This document shows, one piece after another, positions 1 through 6,841 of a stretch of 16,796 bases of DNA; the first letter of the stretch is position 1; each line of letters opens with the position of its first letter. The DNA lies in the NCBI GenBank assembly GCA_023133315.1, contig JAGLWR010000006.1, positions 1 to 16,796 on the forward strand, given 5' to 3'. Under the pieces are notes generated by a model that was given only the letters and a program-made list of their open reading frames with translations, was not told the origin of the DNA and searched no databases. This stretch comes from Methanomicrobia archaeon (lineage in GTDB: Archaea; Methanobacteriota_B; Thermococci; Methanofastidiosales; B48-G16). The position numbers and the translations under genes are program-made.

Positions 1-54
1 TGTTGGTGCTGCCGTCGTTGGCGCAGCTGTTGGTGCTGCCGTCGTTGGCGCAGC
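1..54. repeat. Two exact 27-bp tandem repeats in the lipoprotein linker
   Basis: Positions 1-27 and 28-54 are identical. They encode, on the minus strand, two copies of the nine-residue block AAPTTAAPT, and a degenerate partial copy follows (from 55). Because the unit is a multiple of three, gain or loss of a copy would lengthen or shorten the linker without breaking the frame. The array may continue past the left edge. Confidence 0.9.
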
Positions 55-165
55 TGTTGTAGGTGCGGGCGTTTCTTCTTTCTCGCTGATACATCCGAAA
101 CTAGAAAAAAGCATTGCAAAAACTATCAGAAGTGTCAGTCCTGTATTTAATTTTTTTACTCTCAT
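1..165 (-). CDS. Secreted lipoprotein, N-terminal part only
   Basis: The first 55 codons of a minus-strand gene are present; the rest lies beyond the left edge. The start (ATG at 165-163) has a GGTGA ribosome-binding site at 175-171, 5 nt upstream. The protein begins with basic residues (MRVKK), then a hydrophobic stretch (about residues 8-20) ending in SSFGC, a plausible lipobox with the lipid-bearing Cys near residue 23. After a short acidic segment comes a Pro/Thr/Ala-rich linker built from the repeat AAPTTAAPT. This is the usual front end of an archaeal surface lipoprotein, often a solute-binding protein of an ABC transporter held off the membrane by a flexible, probably glycosylated linker. 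The ligand-binding part is not visible, so the function is open. It lies downstream of the amidohydrolase gene but has its own promoter. Confidence 0.75.
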   Translation of the reverse strand, partial: MRVKKLNTGLTLLIVFAMLFSSFGCISEKEETPAPTTAAPTTAAPTAAPTTAAPT

Positions 166-187
166 TTTTTTCACCTTCGGTTTTGTT

Positions 188-204
188 ATGAGATCGCGTC
201 TCAT
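188..204. promoter_or_regulatory. Inverted repeat in the lipoprotein 5' region, operator-like
   Basis: ATGAGA (188-193) and TCTCAT (199-204) form a perfect 6-bp inverted repeat around a 5-nt centre. It lies a few nucleotides downstream of the transcription start predicted from the TATA box at 231-238, and 23 nt upstream of the start codon. A dimeric repressor bound here would block early transcription. A small RNA hairpin in the leader is the alternative. Confidence 0.4.
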
Positions 205-230
205 ATCCGTTATAATATTTACGTAACAAG

Positions 231-245
231 TTTATAAATCTTTCG
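231..245 (-). promoter_or_regulatory. BRE/TATA promoter of the lipoprotein gene
   Basis: Read on the minus strand, 245-232 is CGAAAGATTTATAA, a purine-rich BRE followed by a TATA box. The predicted transcription start is about 25 nt downstream, near 208-211, giving a leader of roughly 45 nt that includes the ribosome-binding site. The same 14 bases occur at 2515-2528 on the plus strand, upstream of the flavoprotein gene. Confidence 0.6.
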
Positions 246-261
246 GCATTGGGGAAATTTA

Positions 262-284
262 TAAAAGAAAATAGAAAAAAATAT
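262..284 (-). terminator. T-rich terminator after the amidohydrolase gene
   Basis: On the minus strand the stretch just past the amidohydrolase stop is T-rich, with runs of 7, 4 and 4 T broken by single other bases. No stem-loop precedes it. Oligo-T tracts of this kind are the normal intrinsic termination signal of archaeal RNA polymerase, and this one separates the operon from the lipoprotein promoter. Confidence 0.45.
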
Positions 285-303
285 ACCGTTGGGTGACATA
301 TCC

Positions 304-1071
304 TTACTTACTTATTCTCAAATTGAACACTTTTATCGCTGTCTTTCCAAGTATTTTCTCTTTTTCTTTTTTTGAAATTCTGAGTGATTCTACCTTTGCA
401 AGACCAACGGGAACATTAGTACTGTGTTCTGTTCCAAACATTATTCTTTCTGCCTTTATAGCTTTAACCGCTTTCTCGAGATATATATTCATTACCAGAG
501 TCGTATCGAAGTAAATATTATCGAATAGTTCAGCTACGTGTATGGCGGGCTGTGCCATGGCGTAAGCACCTCCCATGTGTGCCATTATTATTTTTAGATC
601 TGGAAACTGCTTTGCTCTTGGAATTAACATCGCAGGAGCTGTAAAAGGCAGTCCATGGGGACCTGTACACACCATTATCGGTACGCCTAATCTATTTGCA
701 GTTTCGAAGATATACTCTCCGATCTCGGATGTTGGATCTATCCCATGAGCTAATGTATGAAATTTAATCCCTACGAACTCAAGATCATTAACACATCTTT
801 CAATCTCTGCAATAGTTTTCTCTTTTCCATAAACTTTTGGATTCATACTCACGATCCCGAAGATCCTTCCAGGGTAACTCTGAGAATATTGATATATCTC
901 ATTATGTACCTTTATCGCATCATGAGCACCCCCCAGAGGCTGCAATAGAGTTATGTCTATATTAAATTTATCCATTGTCTTTATAACATCTTCAATATCC
1001 TCTTGCCATCCAAAAACTGTATCTTTTAATCCCTTTTCGCCTATATGGTGATGCGCATCCACTATACACAT
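304..1071 (-). CDS. Amidohydrolase-family metal-dependent hydrolase/decarboxylase (ACMSD-like)
   Basis: A 255-residue TIM-barrel protein of the amidohydrolase_2 group, which includes ACMSD and gamma-resorcylate decarboxylase as well as hydrolases. The N-terminal DAHHHI supplies the His-x-His metal site (H7, H9). Further candidate ligands or catalytic residues are H139 (TGPHG) and H165 (AHMGG). The family's final Asp (usually GSD or GTD) is Glu here (GTEHS, E215). The start is taken at the ATG at 1071 because GGAGG at 1085-1081 sits 9 nt before it. An ATG at 1080, three codons earlier, directly abuts that site and would overlap the upstream gene by 8 bp. The UbiD gene ends 1 nt upstream, so the two are co-transcribed and perhaps translationally coupled. 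Pairing with a decarboxylase suggests consecutive steps on an aromatic or unsaturated acid. The exact substrate is unknown. Confidence 0.85.
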   Translation of the reverse strand: MCIVDAHHHIGEKGLKDTVFGWQEDIEDVIKTMDKFNIDITLLQPLGGAHDAIKVHNEIYQYSQSYPGRIFGIVSMNPKVYGKEKTIAEIERCVNDLEFVGIKFHTLAHGIDPTSEIGEYIFETANRLGVPIMVCTGPHGLPFTAPAMLIPRAKQFPDLKIIMAHMGGAYAMAQPAIHVAELFDNIYFDTTLVMNIYLEKAVKAIKAERIMFGTEHSTNVPVGLAKVESLRISKKEKEKILGKTAIKVFNLRISK

Positions 1072-1072
1072 T

Positions 1073-2422
1073 TTATACATCCTCCATGTATCCTCTTAAA
1101 TCTATCTCAAATGGAATTTTTGGTTTCTCATAAGATCTCATGGCTCCTTCTTCAAAACTTTTTGTTGCATCTATTCCCATTTTTGCTGTTATTATACCCA
1201 ATTTCCTTGAATCGATCCTCCCAGAAGGATCCAAAGACCCGCTTAAATCCTTTATCATTATCGTGTCTTTATCGCTCTGATAACGTGTTGTTACTGCCCA
1301 TTCAACGTCTCTTTCATCAAAAATATCGATATCATCATCTACTACAACAACATGCTTCAGATCTCTTTGCGTAGACAAGGCTGTGAGAATCGCATCTCTC
1401 CCTTCGCATTCTCCCTCTTTTTTTATAGATATTACGGCCGTAAATCTGCCGCAACCTCCCAGAGTCAAATGAACATCCAGCACATTAACATTCATCTTTA
1501 AAGCTTTGTACATTACAGGTTCTCTCGGTACCGCACCCAGAAGAAGATGCTCCCTTGAGATTGGTAAAATATCCTGATAGATCGGATCGTCTCTGTGCAT
1601 TATCCCCTTAATTTTTATTACCGGATTGTCTCTCCGGATATCGTAAATCCCCGTAAAATCTGCAAAAGGACCTTCCGGTTCTCTTACCTTTGGTAAGATC
1701 TCTCCCTCTAAAACTATCTCTGTATTTGCTGGAACTTCGATATCAACATTTTCACATTTAACAAGTTCCATATGTTTCCCTAAGAGCGAAGAAGCAATCT
1801 CAAACTCATCTACCTCTATTGGAATCCCGGTCGCTGCCGCAGCGAAGAGAGTGGAGGGATCGAGACCTATACAGACAGCTATCTCTAAAGGTTTATCTCT
1901 TTCTTCAGCTTTTCTGTAATACTTCATAAGGTCCCTCCAGCCGTTTATCAGGACACCTAAAGTATCTTTATCTTTTAGTAGCATTCTGTGGTAAGACGCG
2001 TTTCTAACGCCTGTTTCGGGATCTTTTGCAATTATAACGCCGCATGTTATGTACGCTCCGGCATCTTTTTCATAATGTGTAGGGATCGGAAGATCTCTCA
2101 GATCAAAGTTTTTTGTTACATTCTCTTTTACAGGCGCGTCTTCCACAATTTTTACGGGTTTTGGATTTTCTACTGCCTTTAAAATATAATCTCTAAGTTC
2201 TCTTATGTCTACATCAAGTGAAGATGCAATTCTTTCTCTGGTTCCAAAGAACCCAAGAACTACCTTCCGATTCTTAACATTTTCAAATAATACTGGAGAT
2301 TTTCCGTCTAATTTTTTACTTATGGCTGCCAGCTCAAACTTCGGATCAATTTCTTTTTTTATTCTAATCAGATCATTTTTCTCTTCAAAATGTTCTATCA
2401 GACCCCTAATGTCTTCAAACAT
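1073..2422 (-). CDS. UbiD-family prenylated-FMN decarboxylase
   Basis: A 449-residue member of the UbiD family, which reversibly (de)carboxylates aromatic and alpha,beta-unsaturated acids using prenylated FMN. Hallmarks are N141-A-S-Y-H-R146, which by spacing corresponds to the cofactor/metal-binding Asn and catalytic Arg of Fdc1 (N168/R173), and E250-GPFA-D255, corresponding to the Glu pair (E277/E282) with Asp in the second place. Other family-like segments are PSTLFAAAATGIP (189-201) and the PIYQDILP block (280-287). The start has GGAG 8 nt upstream. It is the first gene of a two-gene operon with the amidohydrolase and is divergent from the flavoprotein operon. No UbiX-type prenyltransferase is in the window, so the cofactor must be made elsewhere. 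A role in quinone synthesis is unlikely in this context; catabolism of an aromatic or heterocyclic acid is more probable. Confidence 0.9.
   Translation of the reverse strand: MFEDIRGLIEHFEEKNDLIRIKKEIDPKFELAAISKKLDGKSPVLFENVKNRKVVLGFFGTRERIASSLDVDIRELRDYILKAVENPKPVKIVEDAPVKENVTKNFDLRDLPIPTHYEKDAGAYITCGVIIAKDPETGVRNASYHRMLLKDKDTLGVLINGWRDLMKYYRKAEERDKPLEIAVCIGLDPSTLFAAAATGIPIEVDEFEIASSLLGKHMELVKCENVDIEVPANTEIVLEGEILPKVREPEGPFADFTGIYDIRRDNPVIKIKGIMHRDDPIYQDILPISREHLLLGAVPREPVMYKALKMNVNVLDVHLTLGGCGRFTAVISIKKEGECEGRDAILTALSTQRDLKHVVVVDDDIDIFDERDVEWAVTTRYQSDKDTIMIKDLSGSLDPSGRIDSRKLGIITAKMGIDATKSFEEGAMRSYEKPKIPFEIDLRGYMEDV
1081..1085 (-). promoter_or_regulatory. Shine-Dalgarno site that decides the amidohydrolase start
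   Basis: The minus strand reads GGAGG here. It is 9 nt from the ATG at 1071 but 0 nt from the ATG at 1080. The spacing favours the downstream start, which also brings the N-terminus directly to the conserved metal-binding strand. Confidence 0.55.
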
Positions 2423-2467
2423 CAGATCATCTCCTTTAACATTATTATTCTTTCTCTTTGTTGTCTG

Positions 2468-2477
2468 CTATATAAAG
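2468..2477 (-). promoter_or_regulatory. TATA box of the UbiD/amidohydrolase operon
   Basis: The minus strand reads CTTTATATAG. A start about 25 nt downstream (near 2447) gives a leader of about 25 nt carrying the GGAG site. It lies back to back with the flavoprotein promoter inside a 140-nt divergent intergenic region. Confidence 0.55.
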
Positions 2478-2500
2478 TTTTCTCTAATGATTTTAGATGT

Positions 2501-2544
2501 TGAGGAAAGATAATCGAAAGATTTATAAGTATGAGGAAAGATAA
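2501..2544. repeat. 13-bp direct repeat bracketing the flavoprotein promoter
   Basis: TGAGGAAAGATAA occurs exactly at 2501-2513 and 2532-2544. The start-to-start distance is 31 bp, close to three helical turns. One copy lies just upstream of the BRE and the other between the TATA box and the predicted transcription start, so the core promoter sits between them. This is the arrangement expected of a two-site operator that can block TBP/TFB and polymerase. Confidence 0.6.
2515..2528 (+). promoter_or_regulatory. BRE/TATA promoter of the flavoprotein-ADH-AOR operon
   Basis: CGAAAGATTTATAA is an archaeal BRE plus TATA box. Initiation is expected near 2550, leaving a leader of only about 13 nt that still contains the GGTGAT ribosome-binding site at 2552-2557. 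The same 14 bases form the lipoprotein promoter on the minus strand at 245-232. Confidence 0.65.
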
Positions 2545-2562
2545 CTAAATAGGTGATACAAA

Positions 2563-3753
2563 ATGGCTGACCTAAGTGTTGAGTTTGCGGGCATAAATTT
2601 CAAGAATCCTATAGTACTGGCATCTGCAACGCCGACAATGAATGCAAAGATGATGAAGAAGGGAATTGAAGGTGGAGCCGCTGGAGTAGTAGCAAAGTCA
2701 CTTTTTGGAGAATCGGGAAAGATGGGAAGGAAGTATCCAAGACCGAGATTTAAGCTGTTTGATTATAGGGGATATCCAGGATACCCTGACAGATTACCAC
2801 ATAGTTTCACTTTGCACTCTCTGGAAGAATGTTCATCTTTTGACTATGAAGACTATGCAAAAGATATAAATGAAACCAAAAGATTGATTGGGGATGATGG
2901 AGTTGTAATTGCAAGTTTATCTGGAGCAACAGACGAAGAATGGGAAAAGATGTGTGAGGATATAAACGGAACTGATGCAGATTTAGTTGAGCTGAACATA
3001 TCCTGCCCATTTGCTGCTGAAATGGGAATAAAGATGGGTGCTGGAGCAGTGGATCTTGCTCCAGGTATTGTAAAATTATGTAAAAAGAATCTTGCTCTTC
3101 CTTTCAGTGTAAAACTATCCCCGCAGACATTGGATCCTGTAGTACTGGCAAAGGAAGTTGAGAAAGCTGGAGCATACGGCGTTACACTCTCAGCCAGACT
3201 CTCTGGAATAATGATAGATATCGAAACTGCCGCTCCGATAGGCTGGGGTTCTATCGGTGGTTACGGTGGCCCCTATTTGATAGGATATGGGCTGAAATGG
3301 GTAAGTAAAGCTTACGGAGTTTTAAATATTCCAATAAGTGCGGTGCTTGGTGTATGGGATTGGGAGGATATAATCAGGTATCAGATGGTTGGAGCCACAA
3401 CTACCCAGAGCGCTGCTGCGATAATGCTTAGGGGATATAACATTTCGAAAAAATGGATAGATGGGATAAAAAATTTTATGGAGAGAAAAGAGTATAAGGA
3501 TCTAGATGAGATAAGAGGTATTGCAGCTGAGAATATAAAGTCTACAAAAGATGTTGAAAGAGAACCTAAAGATGTTTATGTAGAGATAGAGAAAAATAAA
3601 TGCAATAAATGTGGCATCTGTGTCAGGAGCTGTTTCTATGATGCGATAACAATAGGAAAAGAAGGAGCTGTAATAGATCAGAATAAATGTGAGAGATGTG
3701 GAATGTGTGTTGAAGTATGTCCAAACAGAGCGCCAAAGATAAGAAGGGGGTAA
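2563..3753 (+). CDS. PreA-like FMN oxidoreductase with two C-terminal [4Fe-4S] motifs
   Basis: A 396-residue protein in two parts. Residues about 5-305 form an FMN-binding TIM barrel of the dihydroorotate/dihydropyrimidine dehydrogenase type, with NISCPF (145-150), VKLSP around K184, and glycine-rich stretches near 229-237. Residues about 338-390 are a bacterial-type ferredoxin domain with two C-x2-C-x2-C-x3-C motifs (C347/350/353/357 and C376/379/382/386), so electrons can pass between FMN and a ferredoxin-like partner. It resembles PreA, but the substrate loop differs: where pyrimidine dehydrogenases carry an Asn-containing TNT motif, this protein has TLSARLSG (208-215), so a pyrimidine substrate is doubtful. 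GGTGAT precedes the start with 5-nt spacing. It is first in an operon with the Fe-alcohol dehydrogenase (1-nt gap) and AOR, which suggests ferredoxin-linked reduction or oxidation of a C=C bond in the same pathway. Confidence 0.85.
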   Translation: MADLSVEFAGINFKNPIVLASATPTMNAKMMKKGIEGGAAGVVAKSLFGESGKMGRKYPRPRFKLFDYRGYPGYPDRLPHSFTLHSLEECSSFDYEDYAKDINETKRLIGDDGVVIASLSGATDEEWEKMCEDINGTDADLVELNISCPFAAEMGIKMGAGAVDLAPGIVKLCKKNLALPFSVKLSPQTLDPVVLAKEVEKAGAYGVTLSARLSGIMIDIETAAPIGWGSIGGYGGPYLIGYGLKWVSKAYGVLNIPISAVLGVWDWEDIIRYQMVGATTTQSAAAIMLRGYNISKKWIDGIKNFMERKEYKDLDEIRGIAAENIKSTKDVEREPKDVYVEIEKNKCNKCGICVRSCFYDAITIGKEGAVIDQNKCERCGMCVEVCPNRAPKIRRG

Positions 3754-3754
3754 T

Positions 3755-4867
3755 ATGATAGACGAGATACTGGAATTTAAGACTCCGAAGCGAATTTTTT
3801 TTGGAAATGGAGCTGTTAAGAAAGTTGGAGTTGAAGCAAAGAAGTTTGGAGACAAAATACTGATAATTGCAGGAAAAACTGTTCGCAAAGTAGGGATCGT
3901 TGATAAAGTGAGAGGATATATTGAAGAAGAAAGTTTAGATGTCGATATTTTTGATAGAGTCAAGCCAGAGCCTACCACAGATGTCTTTAAAGAATGTATA
4001 GAAGTTTTGAAGGATTATGACCTTGCCATAGGCATTGGAGGTGGAAGTTCTCTAGATGTCACAAAAGCATCTTCAGCGTTAGCAAAAAGTGAAGGAAGCA
4101 TAAATGATTATATTGGTATAGACAAAATAAAAAAAGAGGGAATTCCAAAGATCTTGATACCCACAACATCTGGCTCTGGCTCTGAAGTGAGTCATATTAC
4201 AGTCCTTACAGACGAAAAAGGAAATAAGAACGCTATATACTCTAAATATCTTTTTTCAGATATCTCCGTAGTCGACCCAGAACTGACGTTAACTCTTCCA
4301 AAGAAAGTAACAGCGGATACGGGGTTTGACGCACTGACGCATGCTATTGAATCTTATGTTTCTTTAAAATCAAATGAACTCACAGATGTTCTGGCATTAA
4401 AAGCGATAGAGCTGATATCAGAATCTTTAAGAGACGCTGCAAATATTGGCAATATAAAATCGAGATACAATATGTCAATGGCGAGCATGCTTGCAGGGAT
4501 AGCGTTCGTTAATTCAAGTCTTGGTGCTGTCCACGCTCTTGCATACCCCCTGGGAGTAAAATATCATTTAGCTCATGGAGAATCAAATGCTTTGATGCTA
4601 CCATATGTTATGAAGTTCAATTACAATGCCAATCCACAGAAATTCAAGGATATAGGAAAAGCAATGAACTCCCGAGACTGTATAGAATCTGTCATAAAAT
4701 TAGCAAGAGATGTAGACATTGTCTCAAAAATGAGAGATTTTGGAATGAAAGAAGAAGACATTGAAGAATTCTCGGAGATTGCAATGATTTCTAAAAGACT
4801 ATTAAAGTACAATCCACGAGAGATGAGAAAAGATGACGCAAAAAAGATATATGGAGAAGCATGGTAG
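3755..4867 (+). CDS. Iron-containing alcohol dehydrogenase
   Basis: A 370-residue group III (Fe-dependent) alcohol dehydrogenase, full length for the family, that interconverts aldehydes and alcohols with NAD(P)H in the cytoplasm. The nucleotide-binding GGGSSLD lies at 95-101 and PTTSGSGSE at 136-144. The four metal ligands are visible as D192, H196, H260 and H274, matching in spacing the ligands of E. coli FucO. The start is 1 nt after the previous stop, with a G-rich ribosome-binding site at 3746-3750 overlapping the end of the flavoprotein gene. Located between a flavoprotein and an aldehyde oxidoreductase, it probably consumes or supplies the aldehyde that the latter handles. The substrate alcohol cannot be inferred. 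Confidence 0.9.
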   Translation: MIDEILEFKTPKRIFFGNGAVKKVGVEAKKFGDKILIIAGKTVRKVGIVDKVRGYIEEESLDVDIFDRVKPEPTTDVFKECIEVLKDYDLAIGIGGGSSLDVTKASSALAKSEGSINDYIGIDKIKKEGIPKILIPTTSGSGSEVSHITVLTDEKGNKNAIYSKYLFSDISVVDPELTLTLPKKVTADTGFDALTHAIESYVSLKSNELTDVLALKAIELISESLRDAANIGNIKSRYNMSMASMLAGIAFVNSSLGAVHALAYPLGVKYHLAHGESNALMLPYVMKFNYNANPQKFKDIGKAMNSRDCIESVIKLARDVDIVSKMRDFGMKEEDIEEFSEIAMISKRLLKYNPREMRKDDAKKIYGEAW

Positions 4868-4868
4868 A

Positions 4869-6581
4869 ATGTTTGGATACAACGGAAAGATTTTGAGAAT
4901 AGACTTGACAAAGAAAAAGATATCAACTGAGTCTTTGGATAAAAAAGAAGTTCTCAATTATATTGGGGGAAGAGGGATCGGCATAAAAAAACTCTATGAA
5001 AGTAAAAGGAAGATCGATCCTCTGTCTCCAGAAAACATTTTAATATTCATGACGGGCCCATTAACGGGATTCACTCCTTTTTCTGCATTTTACAACCTGA
5101 CAACAAAATCTCCTCTGACAGGAACGTGCCTCAGTTCCCATTCCGGTGGCCTTTTCGGTCCTGAATTAAAATTTTCTGGTTTTGATGGCATAATTCTTAA
5201 AGGTAGGTCTGAAAAGCCCTGTTATATACTTATTGATAACGAGGTCGAGATAAAAGACGCTTCTGATCTATGGGGGATTGATTGTAAAGAAACAACAGAT
5301 ATCTTGGAGAAAGAACATAAAGGAAAAGTTGTATGCATTGGACAAGCGGGGGAGAATCTTGTCAGGTTTGCTTCTTTAATGAATGATAAGGACAGAGCCT
5401 TGGGAAGAGGTGGGGTCGGAGCTGTCTGCGGTAGTAAAAATCTAAAAGCCGTAGTTGTTCGGAGAAATAAGAAGATTGATGCATTTATGGAGACAAAAGA
5501 TGAGTTCAAAAAGGCTCTGGAGATAGTAAAAGTAAAATCAAAGGGCCTAAAAAAATATGGAACACCTTTAGTTATAGATACAACGAACTCTATGGGAGTT
5601 CTTCCAACAAGAAACTTTAATGAGGGAGAATTTGAGTATGTAGAGAATATAAATGGAGAGTCTCTGCTTAAAAATTTGATAAAAAAGAAAGCATGTTTTT
5701 CATGTCCTATAGGATGTTCCAACGTCACAAAGGCAGACAATATTATAACAGAAGGACCTGAATATGAAACATTATGTTCTTTCGGCTCCAATATCGGAAA
5801 CTCTGATATAAAAGCGATAATAAAAGCTAACGATCTCTGCAATAGATTTGGATTAGACACAATATCCTGTGGAAATACGATAGCTTTTGCAATGGAACTC
5901 TCTGAGAAAGAGATGATAGATGAAAAAATAGAGTGGGGAGACATGAACACTGTTTTATCTTTGATAGAAAAGATCGCAAAGAGAGACGGGATCGGAGATC
6001 TATTATCACAGGGTACAAAAAGAGTATCTGAAAAAATGGGTGGAAAAGAGTTTGCGATCCATGTTAAAGGAATGGACCTTCCAGCTTACGATCCACGAGG
6101 AAGTATCGGGATGGCACTATCTTATGTGGTATCTAATAGAGGTGCATGTCATTTGAGGTCTTCTGTTTACGCTTACGAGCTTTTTACATCAGAACATGAC
6201 AGATTCTCGTATGAAAAACCAAAACTCGTTAAAGAGTTACAGGAGATTATGGCCGTTGTAGATTCCTTATTATTATGTAAATTTGGAGCAAGATCAGCTT
6301 ATGGAAACTCATTTAAAGAGTTTGAGAGACTCTTAAAGATGGTAACAGGAATGGATTTTGACACTGAAAAGATAGGAGAAAGAATCATTAACTTAGAAAG
6401 ATTGTACAACTTTGAAGAAGGACTTTCTGTAAAGGACGATGCATTACCTGAGAGATTCTTTACTGAGAAAACTTCAAGAGGGTATCTGATAGATAGAACA
6501 AAATTTAAGAAAATGCTCGACGAGTACTATAAACTCTCTTCTTGGAAGGATGGAAAACCGGTAAAAAAGATAAAAAATTAA
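4869..6581 (+). CDS. aor: Tungsten-dependent aldehyde:ferredoxin oxidoreductase
   Basis: A 570-residue AOR-family enzyme, oxidising aldehydes to carboxylic acids with reduction of ferredoxin, or running in reverse. Cluster ligands are visible as C276-x2-C279-x3-C283 and C470. Pterin-contacting and family signatures include RGGVGAVCGSKN (180-191), GPEYETLCSFG (296-306), LDTISCGN (329-336) and KGMDLPAYDPRG (400-411). The start is taken at the ATG at 4869 because AOR proteins typically begin Met-x-Gly-Tyr-x-Gly-Lys, as here. In-frame ATGs at 4833 and 4851 would overlap the previous gene and add residues foreign to the family. GGAG at 4853 is 12 nt away, a loose fit. The previous stop is 1 nt upstream of this start. 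It needs tungstate and molybdopterin made elsewhere. Its stop interlocks with that of the converging winged-helix gene. Confidence 0.92.
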   Translation: MFGYNGKILRIDLTKKKISTESLDKKEVLNYIGGRGIGIKKLYESKRKIDPLSPENILIFMTGPLTGFTPFSAFYNLTTKSPLTGTCLSSHSGGLFGPELKFSGFDGIILKGRSEKPCYILIDNEVEIKDASDLWGIDCKETTDILEKEHKGKVVCIGQAGENLVRFASLMNDKDRALGRGGVGAVCGSKNLKAVVVRRNKKIDAFMETKDEFKKALEIVKVKSKGLKKYGTPLVIDTTNSMGVLPTRNFNEGEFEYVENINGESLLKNLIKKKACFSCPIGCSNVTKADNIITEGPEYETLCSFGSNIGNSDIKAIIKANDLCNRFGLDTISCGNTIAFAMELSEKEMIDEKIEWGDMNTVLSLIEKIAKRDGIGDLLSQGTKRVSEKMGGKEFAIHVKGMDLPAYDPRGSIGMALSYVVSNRGACHLRSSVYAYELFTSEHDRFSYEKPKLVKELQEIMAVVDSLLLCKFGARSAYGNSFKEFERLLKMVTGMDFDTEKIGERIINLERLYNFEEGLSVKDDALPERFFTEKTSRGYLIDRTKFKKMLDEYYKLSSWKDGKPVKKIKN

Positions 6582-6841
6582 GGTGAGAGATACTCCTTCA
6601 AAAACTTTGCAAGAGATTCTCTAAACTCTTCATTCAGTACATATTTTTCTCCAGATTTTTTCACGATATCTGCAAGTTCAAGCCACATAAATGCATTATG
6701 TATCGGCCCCACATCTACTCCCCAGAGATCTGCTATTTCATATTTGTCATGCACTTTTTCTGGATCTTGAGCCATCGTTGCCATGAGTTCTATATTCTCT
6801 TCATGTCTGAAAGCCTTAGCCAGTACTCGTGAGTTTCTCAT
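6578..6841 (-). CDS. Small winged-helix-like protein, possible regulator
   Basis: An 87-residue basic-to-neutral protein that I do not recognise as a named family. Predicted layout: an N-terminal basic segment, a helix (about 16-25), a helix (about 33-39), a longer helix (about 44-58), a turn with KKSGEKYVLN that could be a wing (61-70), and a C-terminal helix (71-85). That order fits a winged-helix DNA-binding fold. It overlaps the aminotransferase gene by the four bases ATGA (6841-6838) and has a strong GGAGGTGA site just upstream, so the two are translationally coupled. It converges on AOR with overlapping stop codons (TTAA at 6578-6581). A regulator of the linked aminotransferase or dehydrogenase genes is plausible. 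A small accessory protein is the alternative. Confidence 0.65.
   Translation of the reverse strand: MRNSRVLAKAFRHEENIELMATMAQDPEKVHDKYEIADLWGVDVGPIHNAFMWLELADIVKKSGEKYVLNEEFRESLAKFLKEYLSP

Noticed and set aside
1..60. Short tandem repeats as a CRISPR array
   Set aside because: The 27-bp units are directly adjacent without spacers and keep an open reading frame with a signal peptide, so they encode a protein linker.
3502..3978. 158-codon minus-strand frame across the flavoprotein/Fe-ADH junction
   Set aside because: It is antisense to the ferredoxin domain and the next gene's start, with typical shadow composition.
5222..5950. Long minus-strand open frame (242 codons) inside the AOR gene
   Set aside because: It is antisense to a well-conserved AOR sequence, has low-complexity Ser/Phe-rich composition and no ribosome-binding site or family signature.
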